Positions 51,901 through 63,494 of a stretch of DNA of 64,000 nt are shown piece by piece (position 1 is the first letter of the stretch; every line of letters begins with the position of its first letter). Both the position numbers and the translations under genes were made by a program. Under the pieces are notes generated by a model. The model did not search any database. It saw only the letters and a program-made list of their open reading frames with translations, and had not been told where the DNA came from. Location: assembly GCA_025617745.1 (NCBI GenBank), contig CM046853.1:503501-567500 (forward strand), written 5' to 3'. The stretch is from Heliocidaris erythrogramma (taxonomy: Eukaryota > Echinodermata > Echinoidea > Camarodonta > Echinometridae).

Positions 51901-54900
51901 TATGAAATATGGACGCACTGTGGCCCTTAAAAAGTGCCTCCCAACCATCTGGGGATTATTCCCCGCATGTGGGTACCAAAAGGAGGGGACCAAAAGAGCC
52001 AGCGGAGGCACCTATTCGAACCAAAGAAAACATCCCAAATCCTTAGCTTATTATAAAGATTCTGAAGGGCAGTACATTAAGTTTTTTTTTTAACAGGGGA
52101 TCCAGATTGGTATTTTTGAGGTCTGTATTCATGGGCCCCCTCTATAAATGCCAGACGTAAAAGGGTAAGGGCTTGATGTTCCTTCAACTTGTTTTCATTA
52201 TCCATGCAGATGCTGAACAAATTGTCTTGAGTGTTAATCGCAGTGGCACTTCTTACTTTCTTTTTTTGTTGCTAAAGTCTAAAGGGATTTTTTTTTCCAT
52301 TTATTTATTTAAAGGTTTCTTGTTATCTGTTCATGATCTCCTTGCAACCCATTGATAAAAATTATATTTGAAATGGCTCCTTTTACCATTTTTGGGGTGA
52401 TTATGCCTATAATATGTCCTCTGTCAGCTTGTTAATCGTTTTGCATTTAATCCCAATAATATATTATTTTCCCCTGCAGTTGAATCATAGTAAGTGAAAA
52501 GGAAATTGTATTCAAACAAAATGAAAACTGTAGCCATTGTTCATTTCAAGAAGGAAAATAACTCCCCCAAAAATATCAAGATAGCAGGCTTCTGTGCTTT
52601 GTCTTTTTTATAAGACCCCTGTTACACTGGAATCCTAAGGAGTCTTGGGGCGCCCCGAGGGTGGTCTCGGGGTAGGTTCCAAATCCGGTGTAAACGGACG
52701 AAACCTACCCGAGACCACTTCTGAGCAAACCAGTCTCGGACTACCTAGCGGTGTGGTCCGAGACTGGTTCGGGGGCGCCCCAAGACTCCTTAGGATCTGG
52801 TGTAAACGCTAACCTACCCGAGACTGGTTTGTGTGCTTCTAGCACGTTTGGAATGATTGCGTCATCGCAAACACAGCGCTCGCTAAATACACTGTAGTAA
52901 TACGATTAATTTCTTGGTACTACAAAATTTCAATATGGCACGAAAAAGAGACATGATAATGAAGCTTTTCGACCTGCACTCATCAGATTATCACGCAGGT
53001 ATATAACAAATTACTTGAAATCAACTATATTATACTCGATGAACCCGGACGCAACCCAGACGCCGTAATTTCAGAACAATCGCAAAGCCTGGACGAACCC
53101 CTTCTGTGCAGACAGAAGGGGTTCGTTAGTTTTGTTGGGACTGATAGTTCAATTGTTTGTGACTTGGCATTTTATCGTCAAAAAGTATCCTTTTGCTAGA
53201 TTCTTTTCAAACATGTCCATTTTTTTCTAAACTAACCGTTGATAGGTTTGTTTACATCTAGGAAGCCCACAACGTCCGCAAACAGAAAGTCTCACTCGAA
53301 ACCTGTCTTGGGTAGCTTTGCGTAAGTCGGTGTAAACGCTCAACAAGCTGTCTCGGGCGCCCCAAGACTCCTTATGATATCGTTGTAACAGGGATCCAAA
53401 AATTTGGGTCAGCTTTTTAGAAACCAGTCTCGGGGTGCCCCAAGACTGGTCTGGGGTAGGTATTCCGGTGTAACAGGGGTCTAAGACTAAAACTACACAA
53501 TATTCTATCTTCAAAATTGTCTGAAATATATTGATTAACCCACTATGGAGATGACAGTACAGCTCTGAGCTGTACTGAGTCCATGAACTAGGATAGAGAA
53601 ATGGCAGAGCATTGAGGTCATTGACCTAGTGAAACCAAGGAATTATCACAGTTTTGTGACAACTCCTTGGTAAAACCTCTGTTTTGTCCAGTATGGTAGA
53701 TGATGGAGTAGCTGCCCCCCACTGTTTCTCTTGTGCTAAAAATGGGGAATTTCCTTCCTAATGTTGACAGTTCTCTCTTCTAAATAGCTAGGTTTGCAGA
53801 ATTGCCTGGTTTAAGCATGAAGCTACATGGTTTAAGTAAACCACCAGCCATAAGAAGGTACTTGGCATGTCCATAAATTGGGAAATATCCATACAAAATG
53901 ACTATGAATATTTAGGAGATGGCATTTTCCAAACTTGCAAGAATATTTATGGTACTAAAAAAGGTATTCCAGCAAGCTCACATCTCCCTCATTTTTCTTC
54001 TACACGGTCAAGGTTGGCTCTATCCTAATAGAATTCACTGTATTCATTAAATTATATATTGTTCTATTGTCCATATAAAAAAATTTGTCTTGTTTACATG
54101 CATTATACAACTGAAAATATACATACAGGTAATCATCAACAAAAATACAGATAGATACATAATAATACACATAGTAATATAGTAGAATTATGAGAGTTCT
54201 TATGAATATTGTTATCATTCTGTATTATTATCATTCTTTTCCTTCATCTTTTTCTTATTATATACAAATTCATGTTCAATAACATCATTAACATAATTGA
54301 TTATGTTCCCATCTATATTCATTGACAGAATTTGTATTATCATTCAACATCATTATTATAAATATTTATATACTAATGATAATTATCATCATTTAATTCA
54401 TCACATTAAGAGTCATCTATGTTCCCATCCAATCTATATTCATTGACATAATTTGTATTATTATCATTCATCATTGTTATAATTATTTCTTTACAAATGA
54501 TACTTATCATTTTAGCAATGTTGGGATAATTGGAGCTCGTAGATGTTATGCTTCGAGTTTGTGATTGACCATTCACTTCATAGACCTCAATGAACAATTT
54601 CGTTTTATGAGAGGATATTTTCACTTTGTACGAAGGTATTTTCAGATTTAAGGTGTATTATAATTTGAATTGGGAATGATTTGCGCTATACAAGAATGGA
54701 ATATTATTATTATTATTTAAAAACTTTCATTTTTCCTGTGATTGTCCTTATATCTTGTTTACTCTCTGCAAGGCCTACTTCTGACTACTTCATGCTTGTG
54801 CATTTGATATATGTTGTGATTAATGACAGCAAATTGTGTGACCTGTGATACAGATGCCAAGTATAAATTTTTGTCTTCAGTTGCAGATAATTAATGTGAC

Positions 54901-56981
54901 AGGAACGGGATGGGTTGTGAGAGAATGATGTAGTACAGATGGAGGAGTAAACTTCTTATGTTAAAGACCAAGTCTTGCAAGCATCAACTCAGAGAACAAA
55001 ATGACATGTTGACTCCTTGCTTGCCTGTGATGAACTGCTCTGAGGTGTGGTACTTATCTCCACCTCAGGGGTTTATTTTGCATATATATTTGTATTACAA
55101 TGGTAAATAATAAATATTCAAATAACATAATTTGCAAATGAAAGGAAGTACATGAATATACAGATTTAATGAATATAAATGAGTTGCTATGAATATACAT
55201 TATTCTAACTGAATAATCATAAGGGCTAAACCAATCAGAGTAAAGAGAACAAATCTACTGATCCATGGAATGAACATGAAGGGAGGAACAAAAGACATTG
55301 CAATTTTCGCTACCTCAAATATGCAATTTTCGACGTAGAGGGCAATATTATGCATGGAAATGGTCCGCATCTTCGTCAACTTCACTTCCGGTCCGTATTG
55401 AAATACTACGGCTTATGAATAAAATGAGTGCTAAAATGCTTAATTTTTGGATCGCATGACATAAACCACTCAATTTTGAAAATGCAACCAATTGTCTCAA
55501 TAAATCCTGGTATCTTTTCAAACATGTCGGTTAATTTATACTCAAACTCGAGGATTTTTGTAATACCTGTGTACATTTTCAATGCAAAAAGACAAACACT
55601 TGTCGACCCAATCGGGATATTGTCAGCACTGCGCATGCGTGGTTTGCATGACATACGCCATCTGTTGGCGAAATTGCGTATTTGGGGTAGCGAGAATTAG
55701 GAATATAGAGGGAATGTAAAGCATGAGAGAGAGGGTGATCATGTGATATGAAAAGTTAAGAGGATTTGAAGGTAGAAGGAGACAAATGGAGAGATGGGAG
55801 AGAGGAAGTGTAAGATGGTTATATAAAATATTCTTGATCAAATAAAATCTCTACATTAGGGATAGAAGTGGAGTAAGTCTAGACTTAGTTGGGACTTAGT
55901 CAGGATCCAATGGCTAATGTGAACGCTATCAGCATCACTCAATCAGTTCTTAGTCTGGACTTAGTCCTGACAGGAAGTGCATTTACTTGCAATATGAATG
56001 CTGTCTGCACTGCTCGATGCGGATTGAAATATCTCTATGTTGGTTCACTGTATGTTTTACGACAGGGTGTCAAGAAAAAAACAGACAGCAGGGGATTATT
56101 AGGCATGCCATGTGCGCAACCATGGGAACAAATGCGCATAGCAGGTGTGATGTACTCTAGCTGCTGTAAGTATGAACGCTAGCAGGACTTGAGATGGGTA
56201 TCTATCGATCCTGACTTAATCCGGACGAAATCCACTTTTAACAGTGAATATGAAAACGGTATTAGTTCTGTTCCATCAATAATGGAGAGGCCTTTGATTG
56301 GTTCAGTTCATTTTGTAAACATTGAAGGGCAATCCAACCTTCATAATAATTTGATTTGTTGATCTTTGAATGTTTTCATGGTGGAAGGATAATAGAAAGG
56401 TTTACGGTTTATCACCATGTGATAGTCCTGAAGAGGACTGTTTGTGATCTTTCGTGAGTTATGGTAGCTCTTAAAAGAACTGTTTTCGACGTTTCACTGG
56501 TAGTCATCAGGATGATAAGGTTGAAGGAGAAAGAGTGGGTAATTATAGGCTGGAAGGAACAGGATGTTGATAGGATTGGTCATTCGGTTGGCTAATAGAT
56601 GAATAGGGATTTGGTGATTGGTTAGCTGGGCAGCCAATGGTGGGGTGATGAGTGGGCGGATTGGTAGCTATTGTTCCCGGAATAGGCTGCTAGACAATGT
56701 AAACAGCAGAGTAATGTTCCTTCCTGTCTTTGCATTTGATTTACCAATGTTTTTTCTTGGGTTTTTATTTCTTGCAGCTAAGGAGCGTCGTCCCCAGCCC
56801 AAGCCTCCAAGTGACAGTATTCCATCCTCTTCTACTACTCATGAATACAGCAGGGTGGGGCGTGAGCTATCAGCCCATTCTTCCCTTCATTACCCTCATG
56901 CTACAGTTCATCCCCATCATCCATTCCCTACACTCCCGTATATGTTGGATCCAAGAACAAGCTTCATAGATCCAAGATATG
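33853..56981 (+). CDS. Host gene, partial: two exons across a 22.8-kb intron; protein not recognised
   Basis: Exon 33853-33955 (acceptor TTTTCCAG, donor GTACCT) ends one base into a codon; exon 56778-56981 (acceptor TTTCTTGCAG, donor GTAAG) starts with the other two, so they join as an Ala codon and stay open. The joined protein reads ...QGEMASHLSAQRREMDHIPTKRERDSPPA, then KERRPQPKPPSDSIPSSS and a His/Pro/Tyr-rich stretch ending MLDPRTSFIDPRYG. The ATG at 33880 has a good Kozak context (G at -3 and +4) and could be the start; the frame is also open upstream to the acceptor. The composition (basic start, then Pro/Ser/His-rich disorder) suggests a nuclear or scaffold protein, but I do not recognise the family. 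Confidence 0.6.
36413..36478 (+). repeat. Short run of TTTGGTC(T/C) degenerate units
   Basis: TATTTGGTCTATCGCCATTT, GGTCCAATCATCAAATGGTC. Same unit as the large foldback array at 40019-41520. Confidence 0.55.
37394..39293 (+). mobile_element. HINE-like element, copy 3, with expanded C tract
   Basis: Starts GTATCCCC running into about 55 C with one AT interruption, and keeps GCATTGCGCGGC near the end, then ACATTTCTAG and TT. The second arm of the 3' hairpin is shortened. It holds more diverged tandem units than copies 1 and 2. Confidence 0.72.
40019..41520. repeat. Foldback array of degenerate TTGGTCTAAT(N)ACCAT units
   Basis: The left arm (40019-40350) reads TTTGGTCCAAT, CATTTGGTCTAAT and similar every 15-20 bp. 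The right arm (41165-41520) reads the complement, GACCAAATG, ATTAGACCA and so on. About 0.8 kb lies between, partly GC-rich with GACGTCACAAT repeated twice (40980-41021). Confidence 0.65.
42055..42690. mobile_element. TTAA MITE, copy 1
   Basis: TTAA at 42051-42054 and 42691-42694. Ends AGGACAATTAACC and the complement of GAGGTTAATTTCCCT. Nearly identical to 61813-62458 in the same orientation. Confidence 0.88.
46478..46597. repeat. (TTTA)n, T and G homopolymer block
   Basis: TTTATTTATTTTA-type repeats, then about 20 T and 15 G. Low complexity. Confidence 0.8.
49075..49370. repeat. Purine-rich low-complexity tract
   Basis: Diverged GAAAGAAATACATAAGAA units; looks like the complement of the pyrimidine tract at 22501-23310. 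Produces Phe/Leu/Ser frames on minus that are not genes. Confidence 0.7.
50678..51768 (+). mobile_element. Second HINE-like family with different internal repeat
   Basis: Starts GTATCCCCCC after TTATT, as in the first family. Near the 3' end are GTGGGATACATG, a hairpin ACTCGGA/TCCGAGT (51736-51742 and 51755-51761) and CTAG before TT. Inside are about five or six units of roughly 165-170 bp with GATTTTCTTGTGAGCGCTCT, GGCTGCAGTT, GTAAGATGAAGACGCC and GTTGCCATGGTAACCATA. The inner units are unrelated to the first family. Confidence 0.68.
52612..53482. mobile_element. MITE with AGACCCCTGTTACAC ends
   Basis: Left TAAGACCCCTGTTACACTGG and right CCGGTGTAACAGGGGTCTAA are inverted. CCCCAAGACTCCTTA/TAAGGAGTCTTGGGG and CGAGAC-type motifs recur in both orientations inside. 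Confidence 0.72.
53483..55301. other. AT-rich intron sequence
   Basis: Nothing coding. 54230-54720 is rich in ATTATTATCATTC-type low-complexity repeats, and a TTCATTGACA(G/T)AATTTGTATTA block is duplicated (54316, 54430). Confidence 0.5.
55302..55698. mobile_element. MITE with AATTTTCGCTACC ends
   Basis: CGCTACCTCAAATATGCAAT on the left is mirrored by ATTGCGTATTTGGGGTAGCG on the right. Overlapping frames on both strands come from the palindrome. Confidence 0.65.
55870..56262. repeat. Probable MITE with CTTAGT(C/T) motifs
   Basis: Repeated GACTTAGT(C/T) near the left edge and AGCAGGACTTGAGAT...AGTGAATATGAAAA on the right, the latter shared with 28673-28735. Boundaries uncertain. Confidence 0.4.
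56778..56981 (+). CDS. Host gene exon, Pro/Ser/His-rich
   Basis: 204 bp with phase 1 at both ends. Codon use is even and the frame is open throughout; the other two frames lack the same clean splice borders. HPHHPFPTLPYMLDPRTSF lies near the end. Confidence 0.68.
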
Positions 56982-57019
56982 GTAAGAAAACTTCTTTAAT
57001 CAAAAGTTGAACTTCTTTT

Positions 57020-57308
57020 AGGCTTTTTACACTTGATATTTTTAACCCCCGTACTATCCTTAACCCCAGACTACTTTTGTTGCTGTTCTCATTTGCAGTA
57101 TCTCCCTAGCAAGAGCGCTTAGCCCCATCTTTTGACATTTGGTGGGGTTAACCCTGCTTTTTGTCCAGAGCCAAAATAATCCCCTACTATCGTGGAGTTA
57201 TGTAGAATGCAATGTGAACAGAAAGAGGGCTAAGCTTAGTCCTGAACTATCAGTGAGGCAAAATCCTCATTTACCCCCATGGGACGAAGCAAAAAGTGTA
57301 AAAAGCCT
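57020..57308. mobile_element. MITE with AGGCTTTTTACACTT ends
   Basis: Perfect 15-bp inverted ends (57020-57034 and 57294-57308). Inner GGGGTTAACC and TTAGCCCC motifs match those of the MITE at 23438-23977. Confidence 0.82.
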
Positions 57309-58108
57309 GTATGTATTATTTCCTTATAATTGTCTATATTGACCCCTCTCCTATAGCATGGTTTTAAAAGCGAGTTATGGTTTGTAAAATTTACCATCTT
57401 GATAAATCTGCATCAGCAAGAAAGGAAATATGCTTATTTCATGAGAAAATTCCCTACTGTGCAAATTTTTGAATTTCTTAGCTTAATCTGTTAGCTCAGA
57501 TACCCCTCATTAATTTTCTCTTTAAGTTGCCTCATTATCTCAAATTTTAGAAGCACATTTAAGGCCTACTTTGTAGTTTTCAAATTCAAAAGCTAAGACC
57601 CAGTGTTATAAGATTTAAACAGATCATAGGCAAAGAAGGAGGAGGCTAGTATAAATACAATGCCATGTAAAGGTCAGAAGGAACATCTTGGAACATTCAA
57701 GGTGTCAAATTGAATTGGCAGTAATGGATTTGTAAAACCCGCCAAATATAATCAGGAGCTTGTCTGCTGTTGGTGAAAGAGAATATTCTAAGTTCTGCCT
57801 TGTCATGCTATCACCTCCTCTGAACAGTATCAGTGGTTGGATAGCCCTACTCCATTGGTGTAACATAGCATAAAGTTTAGCTTTTAATATTGAAGCTGGA
57901 GAGAAAACAATTAATATATGAACAAACACAGATCAGAAAGCAGGCAATCATTTTTACCCATTCTCCAAAAACTCATTCTTTAAAGTAGATATTCAAAGAA
58001 AATCACAAATATGGCAATTAATGTATCACTAGAAACTGGGAAGCTTACAGATGGCAATCTTATAAGTTTTATGTCAACTGCGTATCTGGTGATTATAAAA
58101 ACAACACA
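57309..58108. other. No gene recognised
   Basis: AT-rich and unique-looking. The next expected host exon is not visible here. Confidence 0.4.
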
Positions 58109-58919
58109 AATAAAAGCTCTTCTCAGCATCTGGAATATCCGAGGATTCGCCAGAAATATAGCGATGTTTTGATGTCGTCACACTCGGGATCGATCCTGCT
58201 TAAGCAGACGACGTCCTATAATGAATGAACGTAATTGCAATGCAATTATTTATCAAATTATAAAGAGTTTGGTGTATTTAAACATGACCTTATTTCACAC
58301 CATTATAAAGGGAAAGTGAAACTGATTCTGATAGCTAAAACCGTTTGATTGTAAATACATAGGAGAAGGGTCAATGATCAATGAAATAAACCCCACTTTC
58401 AAATTGAAAAGCCCTCCGAATAATAGCAGGATGGTATTCGTTCCCTCTTGAAACGCCGAACATGCCCCGGTGCAAACAGCTGAAAATACAATGGCGTCTT
58501 ATTTTGTTTACAAGTGACTGATTCCTTTATTTTTTTAACGCTGAATTTTTCATCAAAATAATACCATACACGAAGTTAAGAGTGAGGCAACAGACTAACA
58601 TTAAGACTGACTCTAGTGAAGGAAGAGAAATAAGTGAAGAGGAGATGACAAAATAGGCTCTGAAAAATGTGTAAGATGTTATGGGGCATTGTCTGCTTAG
58701 CCAGGACTGGTCCAGGGTGTGTCGTCACATATCTCAGCAGCGTTCGAGGAGCTCTTCAGCTGCTATATCGGGGGCTGTATTTTACCGTTTTATAATTGAT
58801 ATTAATCATTACTTCAAATGTTTCCAAGCGTTGAATTTGGATAACCTTGTTTAATTTATGCCATCTATGCAATAATAAGTATTAAGCCAATATTTAAAAT
58901 CATCAACGTTCTACTTTAA
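58109..58919 (+). repeat. 0.8-kb interspersed repeat, copy 2
   Basis: Same orientation and nearly the same sequence as 1056-1862, with scattered substitutions and a short insertion (CACCATTATAAAG near 58298). Confidence 0.8.
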
Positions 58920-58962
58920 TTTGCACTTTCCTTTTACTCTATGTCTTTCTTTCACCTCCTCC

Positions 58963-58965
<3 letters not shown>

Positions 58966-59008
<43 letters not shown>

Positions 59009-59019
59009 TTCTCTCTCTC

Positions 59020-59060
<41 letters not shown>

Positions 59061-59110
59061 AACCCCCCTTTCCCCCTTCTCTCTCTCTTTTTCTCACTCG
59101 CTCACTCATT
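58966..59110. repeat. (CT)n-rich simple repeat
   Basis: CTCTCTCTTTCT units with a CCCCCC interruption. It lies directly upstream of the possible terminal exon at 59160. Confidence 0.9.
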
Positions 59111-59159
59111 TTCTTTCTTGTGTTCTCTCATTTGTCTCCCAATCTGCCTTGTTTGCAGG

Positions 59160-59193
59160 ATACAAACATGAGCAGACCTCAATCAAACCTTAG
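59160..59193 (+). CDS. Possible terminal coding exon of the host gene
   Basis: After a long CT-rich tract and TTGTTTGCAG the sequence reads, in the phase left by exon 56778-56981, GYKHEQTSIKP and stop. AATAAA follows at 59248. Short and unsupported by homology; it could be chance or an alternative end. Confidence 0.3.
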
Positions 59194-59270
59194 TTCTCTT
59201 CTACATACTCTTACGAAGGAATCTGCAGACTCCCTCTCAACTAATGTCAATAAATTATGATGACAAGTTT

Positions 59271-60528
59271 GTTTGGAAATGAAAATGGTTTCTGTTTGAA
59301 TGATTATCCAAGTAAATAGGTATAAAACGTGACATGACATAAACACATATTGTTGATTTATGATATACGTTTGCATGTATTGCTACATGTACCAATGAAC
59401 AGTAATGCTATCAATATTACAATACAAAGTAAATATTAACATAGGGAAATTGCACATCTGATATCTTTTCTAACACCATCTTGAAAAATGTCTCTTTGAG
59501 AGAGTGTCCATACGTAACATAAAATATTTTTTCACTTTTGGAGTAGATATTGAAGGCGTGTGGAAATAATGAAAAGTACCGGTAGTTAACCCGTTGACTA
59601 CTGAATTCTTTAACTATCATAGGCTTAATACAGGAGCCACCCAGTTCCCGTGGTCTATGGGTTAAAGGGAAGGTTGAGTTCTTGGAAAGGTTAAATAATG
59701 TGTGAGCTTTCTCATTCATTTTATGTCAGTTTGGAAGGTTGTCATAAAAGAAATGTTCCCTGAAAAGGATTGCTCTTTAAATCCCCTCTTATTCAAAATT
59801 TGACAGGAAAATCAAAACATACCTGCCAACTGTCCCTATTTAACAGGGACAATCCTGATTTTTGGTAAAAGAACAAGCCATTTCTAGCACTCTGTCCCTA
59901 TTTTTGCAAAAGTCTGTCTGTAGTACTGTATAAGAAAATCAGAAATGTCCTTATTTTCAGCCTTTGCCTTGTCAGTTGTCCCTATTTCTTCAGGTCTGTC
60001 AAAAAGCTGAAATGTTCAGGCCGAACTTTCATGCCACATGTGTGTGTGTAGTCCCATAAAGGCCACTGCACACGAACGGTCTGCGATCCGATTTGTGAAA
60101 TAAATTGCTATGGCATTAAATATTGGCATTTTAACAAAATGAAATCTACCCTATTGAGGATCTGAAAAGTAATATGAATATTAAATATAGGGTTTTGGTG
60201 AGCTGTCAGCTTTCTACAGGGAATAAGGGCAAAATTTGTTTCATATCGTTGGCAGTCTTACGATTTTTGTGACGACACTGCGACTCAGAGCCGATTTGGC
60301 CATTCCACCGACTAGAAACTCGGCAAGGCCGTATTATTGATTTTACTATCTGTATGACTATTCAGACCTTCAATAAAAAATATTTTTTTGTTTTTAAATT
60401 ATTTGTCAAATGATATTACATTTTCTTCTGAAATTGGATTGCAGACGAATCGTAAGATGTGCGGTGGCCTTAACACATTTCTGTGTGCAGTACATGTAAA
60501 TCATCAGCAAGATTGAGTAAATTTCTTC
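59271..60528. other. No gene recognised
   Basis: AT-rich. 59820-60000 has three diverged copies of a CTGTCCCTATTT motif. No supportable frame. Confidence 0.4.
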
Positions 60529-60532
60529 TTAA

Positions 60533-61230
60533 GGCCCAGTCACACCGCCAGAACTTTGCTGGAGCGTTCCTGGAGCGGTGAAAAAAATTCATCACCGCTC
60601 GTAACCGTTCACCACCGTTTAACAGAAGTTGGCCCCCGTTCGGCAACGCCGTATACGCTCGGCCACCGCTGATGGTCCCTCCTACCGCTCCGAAAGTTTT
60701 GAGCTGCACAAAATATTGCGAGCGGTGAGGAGCGGGCAATTTTCCGCTCCGGCAAAGTTCACCACCGCTCCAACAACGCCCAGTCAAAGTTTGGCACCGC
60801 TAGACGCAAGTTCGTGGACGCTTGGGTCCGCTAGGCCAACGCAGAAATTTTGAACGCTGGACCACCGCTGCTTCGCCAGCTTTGCCCGGGCGGTGATTAA
60901 ACGTTGCACAAACTTTGGTGGAGCGGTTGTAAGCGTTTTACGAGCGGACACAGGATTGCTGGAACGGTGTCGGGCGTTGAAGCAGCGATCCATTGCAGTG
61001 ATGAACTTTGGTTTGGCGTTGGTATGGAGGTGTCGGAGCGGGACCAACGCTCGCTACCGTTAAACCAACGCTAAAGCAACGCCGGCTTCAGCGGTGCACC
61101 GCTAAGGCAACGCCCGTGTTTTCGATTTTTTCCCCATTTTGTGCGCGGCGACGAGCGTTGTCGAAATTCGGCCCCCTCTCCCTACCGTTCAAGCAATGCT
61201 CCAACAAAGTTCTGGTGGTGTGACCGGGCC
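60533..61230. mobile_element. TTAA MITE with dense ACCGCT motifs
   Basis: TTAA at 60529-60532 and 61231-61234. Ends GGCCCAGTCACACCGCCAGA and the complement of CTGGTGGTGTGACCGGGCC. The inside is unusually GC-rich, with CACCGCT/AGCGGTG repeated many times in both orientations. Confidence 0.88.
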
Positions 61231-61300
61231 TTAATTTTGGTGATTCCAGAACTTCATAGTATACACAAATTCTTATGTACAATAATGATCAACCTTTCCC

Positions 61301-61784
61301 AATAGACCGCTTCTGTAATGTATACAAATTTATGCACATATATTCTCTGAGCACCTAGTGACGAGCTATTCCATGAACATGCTTTTTATAAATGAGTCTC
61401 AATGCTTGAAATCCAGTTTGCATACATTATTTGTTGCTATGCCCGGCAAGCTTTCAGGTTGTCAAGAACAACCTTTGAAAGGTATGCATAAAATTTGCAT
61501 ACATTACTGAATCGGTCTGTCGCTTCCAGACAGTTTATTTCTAAATGTAATAGACCTGTTTACTAAGTGTTCAAATTTTATGCATACTTTTGAAACAAAG
61601 GTTGTTCTTGACAACTTGAAAGCTTGCCAGAGGCTTGTCAGACATAGCAACAAGTAATATATGGAAACTGGATTCTAAGTATTGTAGTTCATTCATTAAT
61701 AACTGGTTAATGGAATACCTCGTTACTAGGTCCCCAGGAAAGAAACATCCATAAATTTGAATCACTTAGTAAACAGGTCTATTG
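61301..61784. mobile_element. Foldback MITE with AATAGACC ends
   Basis: The inner arms pair well: GCAAGCTTTCAGGTTGTCAA with TTGACAACTTGAAAGCTTGC, and CAAGAACAACCTTTG with its complement. The outer arms (AATAGACC and GGTCTATT) are diverged. Confidence 0.72.
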
Positions 61785-61812
61785 CATGGTCAGAACTCCA
61801 CTTCATCTTTAA

Positions 61813-62458
61813 AGGACAAGTAACCCCACGTGATATTCTAGATGCACCTATTGTCTGCTACGTCTTTCCATGGAGGCTGCCATTTTGTGCATGACACGGA
61901 TCATTAGGTACCATATGCATTGATAATAGCCTACCTTTACAACAGATACGTCGCTTTGTTCTGATTGTATTACGATTGTTATTGGCCATGGGCCTAGATA
62001 ATTGACGACCCATGAGTTCTAATAGCCATCCTGTAAAGCAGATTCCTCGCTTTGTTTTGGTATTGTTACGATTGTCTCCGTCCTTGACGTCAATTCTCCG
62101 TCCTTGACGTATATTTTTTATGAAGTATATTTTTTATGAACAAATTAAGACCTTTTAAAAAATATATAAAACTAAACTTACATTTCAGAATATGTGACTT
62201 TATCTAATATATATTTGTCCTCTAAAAATCAATTACAAGTTAACGATGAAGGAAATTTTACTTGGGATGAAAAATATGTTCGTGTACACATAAAGTAATG
62301 GCAGCCCCCTTATTATTGCTAGCAGACGATAACTTGGCTGGAAAATAGTGATTTATATCTATATCCTGTGTTTTTACATGAAATTGCATGTATCAAATAA
62401 GAGGCATATACTACACCATTCAAAATAAGCTAATTCATACGCTGAGGTTAATTTCCCT
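61813..62458. mobile_element. TTAA MITE, copy 2
   Basis: TTAA at 61809-61812 and 62459-62462. Nearly identical to 42055-42690, with small differences near GTCCTTGACGTATATTTTTT. Confidence 0.88.
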
Positions 62459-62789
62459 TTAAACTACACCAAGCAGTTTCATCATAAACGTTAACTTTCA
62501 TATTTATTTTCTCAGCTAGAGTTGTTGCCTTAAGTTCTAAATGAAATGGGATATTAGGCATGACAAGTGCTTCCTTCTACTTCTCTAGATCAAAATATGA
62601 ATAAATAAAATGTTACAAAATTTATAAAAGTTAGGAAAAGTTATTATACAGGGAAGTGGGAGAAAAGGGAGAGACGGGGAGAAGTTGATAGGGTTGGAGG
62701 AAATGTCAAACTTTTCCGATAACTAGATTTCACTTTCAGACCTCCATGTACATTTAGGTGCATGGCCTTACTCCCTTGTAGTTACCCCG

Positions 62790-63145
62790 CTTTCACACAG
62801 GAGTAAAATCCAGCTATTTAAAGCTGATTAGTTTAAAAAGCTTTAAACTAATCAGCATTAAAGTTTAGATGATAGCATTCACACAGAGAAAAACTTAACA
62901 GATTCACTGCAGATTAAATGCGCAGTAGGGCAATTGTGCATAATAATAGCAGGTCATGTCAATCAAAGCCCGGTCTTAGTTCCGCCCAGTTAAAGACGTA
63001 TATCCGTTCACACACAAAATCTCTTGCCTCCTCTATACGAACTACGTATCTGTAGGCTGCTCTGACCGGTCTTTAGATCGATTAGTTAATCAGCTTTAAA
63101 CTAACAAGCTCTCCATACAATGAATTTTACCCTTGTGTGAAAAGG
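62790..63145. mobile_element. MITE with TTTCACACAGGAGTAAAAT ends
   Basis: Right end ATTTTACCCTTGTGTGAAA is the inverse. Inside are TAGTTTAAAAAGCTTTAAACTA and related palindromes. Boundaries are good to a few bases. Confidence 0.65.
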
Positions 63146-63494
63146 CCATTAGACTGGTTTGTTAAAGAACGCTTGTTTTATTGCACCCACTTTGGCCTAT
63201 ATTATATATATATATATATTTGGCCTATATCTCTATAATTTTTTTGGTCATTAAAAAAAATTATTATCATGTAGGCCTTCAATGTAGGTTGTAAGATGCA
63301 ATTTTGGATGAAATCCTTTAATAGATAAAAGTCATAAAAGTCTTTAAAGTAATTTGGGAGTCATTTGATGTCAAATTTACAAAATAATTGATATTTTGTA
63401 TGACAGAAATAACAAGTGATAAATTTTTTTTACCATCAGAAATTTGTAATTAAAAAATTTTTTTTTGCGTGATATCCGCATGGACAAGCGTTAT

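Larger units (their letters stand above)
33956..56777. other. 22.8-kb host intron, overview
   Basis: Contains a HINE (37394-39293), a second-family HINE (50678-51768), MITEs at 42055-42690, 52612-53482 and 55302-55698, a foldback array (40019-41520), G or C homopolymers and long AT-rich stretches (43-48 kb, 53.5-55.2 kb). No further exon in the right phase was convincing. Confidence 0.5.

Noticed and set aside
55406-55700. 82- and 90-codon frames on both strands
   Set aside because: They overlap inside a palindromic MITE and have no domain.
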